64,000 nt of DNA from a virus. A program made the position numbers and the translations under genes. Position 1 is the stretch's first letter. Every line of letters starts with the position of its first letter. Location of the stretch: IMG/VR virus record IMGVR_UViG_3300031951_000041, positions 53,857 to 117,856 of that record. One strand, 5' to 3'. The notes beneath the pieces are model-generated. The model made no database searches and was not told the DNA's origin. It was given only the letters and a program-made list of their open reading frames with translations. Positions 63,459-64,000 of this stretch are shown here, piece after piece.

Positions 63459-64000
63459 CGCCCTAGACCTTTTACCAGATACTTCCGGATGTGTAGTTAT
63501 TTTATCCGGTGGTATGGATTCTACTATTGCTATGAGATTGGCTGTAGAAAAATATGGTAGTAAAAACGTATCTGCCTTAACTTTTGATTATGGTCAAAAG
63601 CAATCAAAAGAGATTACTATGGCAGGTATTTCAACTGCTATACTTCGTGTTACTCATAAAGTAATAGATGCTTCGTTCTTAGGTGATATATCTAAAGGCT
63701 TTTCAGCCAATGTAGATAAAGATATCGCCATGCCAACGATTAAAGAAGTGTTAGGTGATCCTAGACCAAAGACATATGTACCTAATCGTAATATGATCTT
63801 AATGTCTATTGCAGCAGCCTATGCTGAAACGAGAAACGTAGATACTATTCTTTGTGGCTTACAGGTACATGACGAGTATGGTTATCATGATACTACTCAA
63901 AGGTGGGTTAATAAAGTAAACGATCTACTATCAGAAAATAGAATTATAAAAATTAAACTGGTAGCACCGTTTAGTAAACTATCCAAGTATGATGAGTTAC
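63445..64000 (+). CDS. queC: QueC, 7-cyano-7-deazaguanine (preQ0) synthase, 3' end cut off
   Basis: The first 185 residues are in the window. QueC turns 7-carboxy-7-deazaguanine into preQ0 using ATP and ammonia. VVILSGGMDSTIAMRLAVEK carries the PP-loop SGGMDS (21-26), followed by NVSALTFDYGQKQSKEITMA, KTYVPNRNMILMSIAAAYAE and TILCGLQVHDEYGYHDTTQR. The C-terminal zinc cysteines lie beyond 64000. It overlaps the MazG-like gene by 14 bases. Confidence 0.93.
   Translation, partial: MTLNDALDLLPDTSGCVVILSGGMDSTIAMRLAVEKYGSKNVSALTFDYGQKQSKEITMAGISTAILRVTHKVIDASFLGDISKGFSANVDKDIAMPTIKEVLGDPRPKTYVPNRNMILMSIAAAYAETRNVDTILCGLQVHDEYGYHDTTQRWVNKVNDLLSENRIIKIKLVAPFSKLSKYDEL

Overview
The window is 64 kb of a tailed phage with a contractile tail and a T4-type genome. 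Baseplate, neck, terminase, sheath/tube, portal, prohead and capsid genes appear in the T4/cyanophage order, and T4-style late promoters (TATAAATA or GATAAATA) precede several of them. The sequence is A+T-rich, genes are packed with start/stop overlaps, and no gene-free stretch exceeds about 120 bases. The DUF4815 protein, the giant LamG-type fibre proteins, the inflated gp8 and the FolE/QueE/QueC genes recall marine T4-like phages (cyanophages, Pelagibacter and Vibrio phages). No photosynthesis genes are seen, so the host is not determined.

Layout. Bases 1-587 (minus strand) hold a partial gene and the head-completion nuclease gp4. From 627 everything runs on the plus strand. Bases 627-16134 are the baseplate: tube cap gp48/54, gp53, a gp27-like hub, a gp5 spike split into two genes, a PAAR tip, gp25, gp6, gp7 and a tripled gp8. 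Bases 16145-39355 are a very large fibre/adhesin region: a 2160-residue DUF4815 protein, about nine small fibre-associated proteins, and three LamG proteins of 1109, 1638 and 1592 residues, the last two a tandem duplication. Bases 39348-43911 hold gp13, gp14, gp15 and terminase gp16/gp17. Bases 43987-53321 hold sheath gp18, tube gp19, portal gp20, core proteins gp67 and a gp68-like modular protein, protease gp21, scaffold gp22 and major capsid gp23, closed by a strong UUCG-loop terminator.

After the terminator come a second tube-like protein, a glycosyltransferase-like protein, the recombination genes uvsY and uvsW, a conserved unknown and late sigma factor gp55. Bases 57942-64000 then form a second functional unit: QueE, a DUF2061 membrane protein, FolE, a GIY-YIG-like small protein, a tRNA-guanine-transglycosylase-like (DpdA-type) enzyme, a PurN/Fmt-like formyltransferase, a P-loop kinase-like protein, QueF, a conserved unknown, a MazG-like small protein and QueC (cut by the window end). 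Read together they encode most of a route from GTP to preQ0 and preQ1, an enzyme that could put the base into DNA, and a formyltransferase that could cap it. This is the most interesting system here: a predicted 7-deazaguanine DNA hypermodification pathway, probably protecting the phage genome from host nucleases. QueD is the missing step and may lie just outside the window.

All assignments come from reading the sequence and from remembered family motifs. No database search was run.
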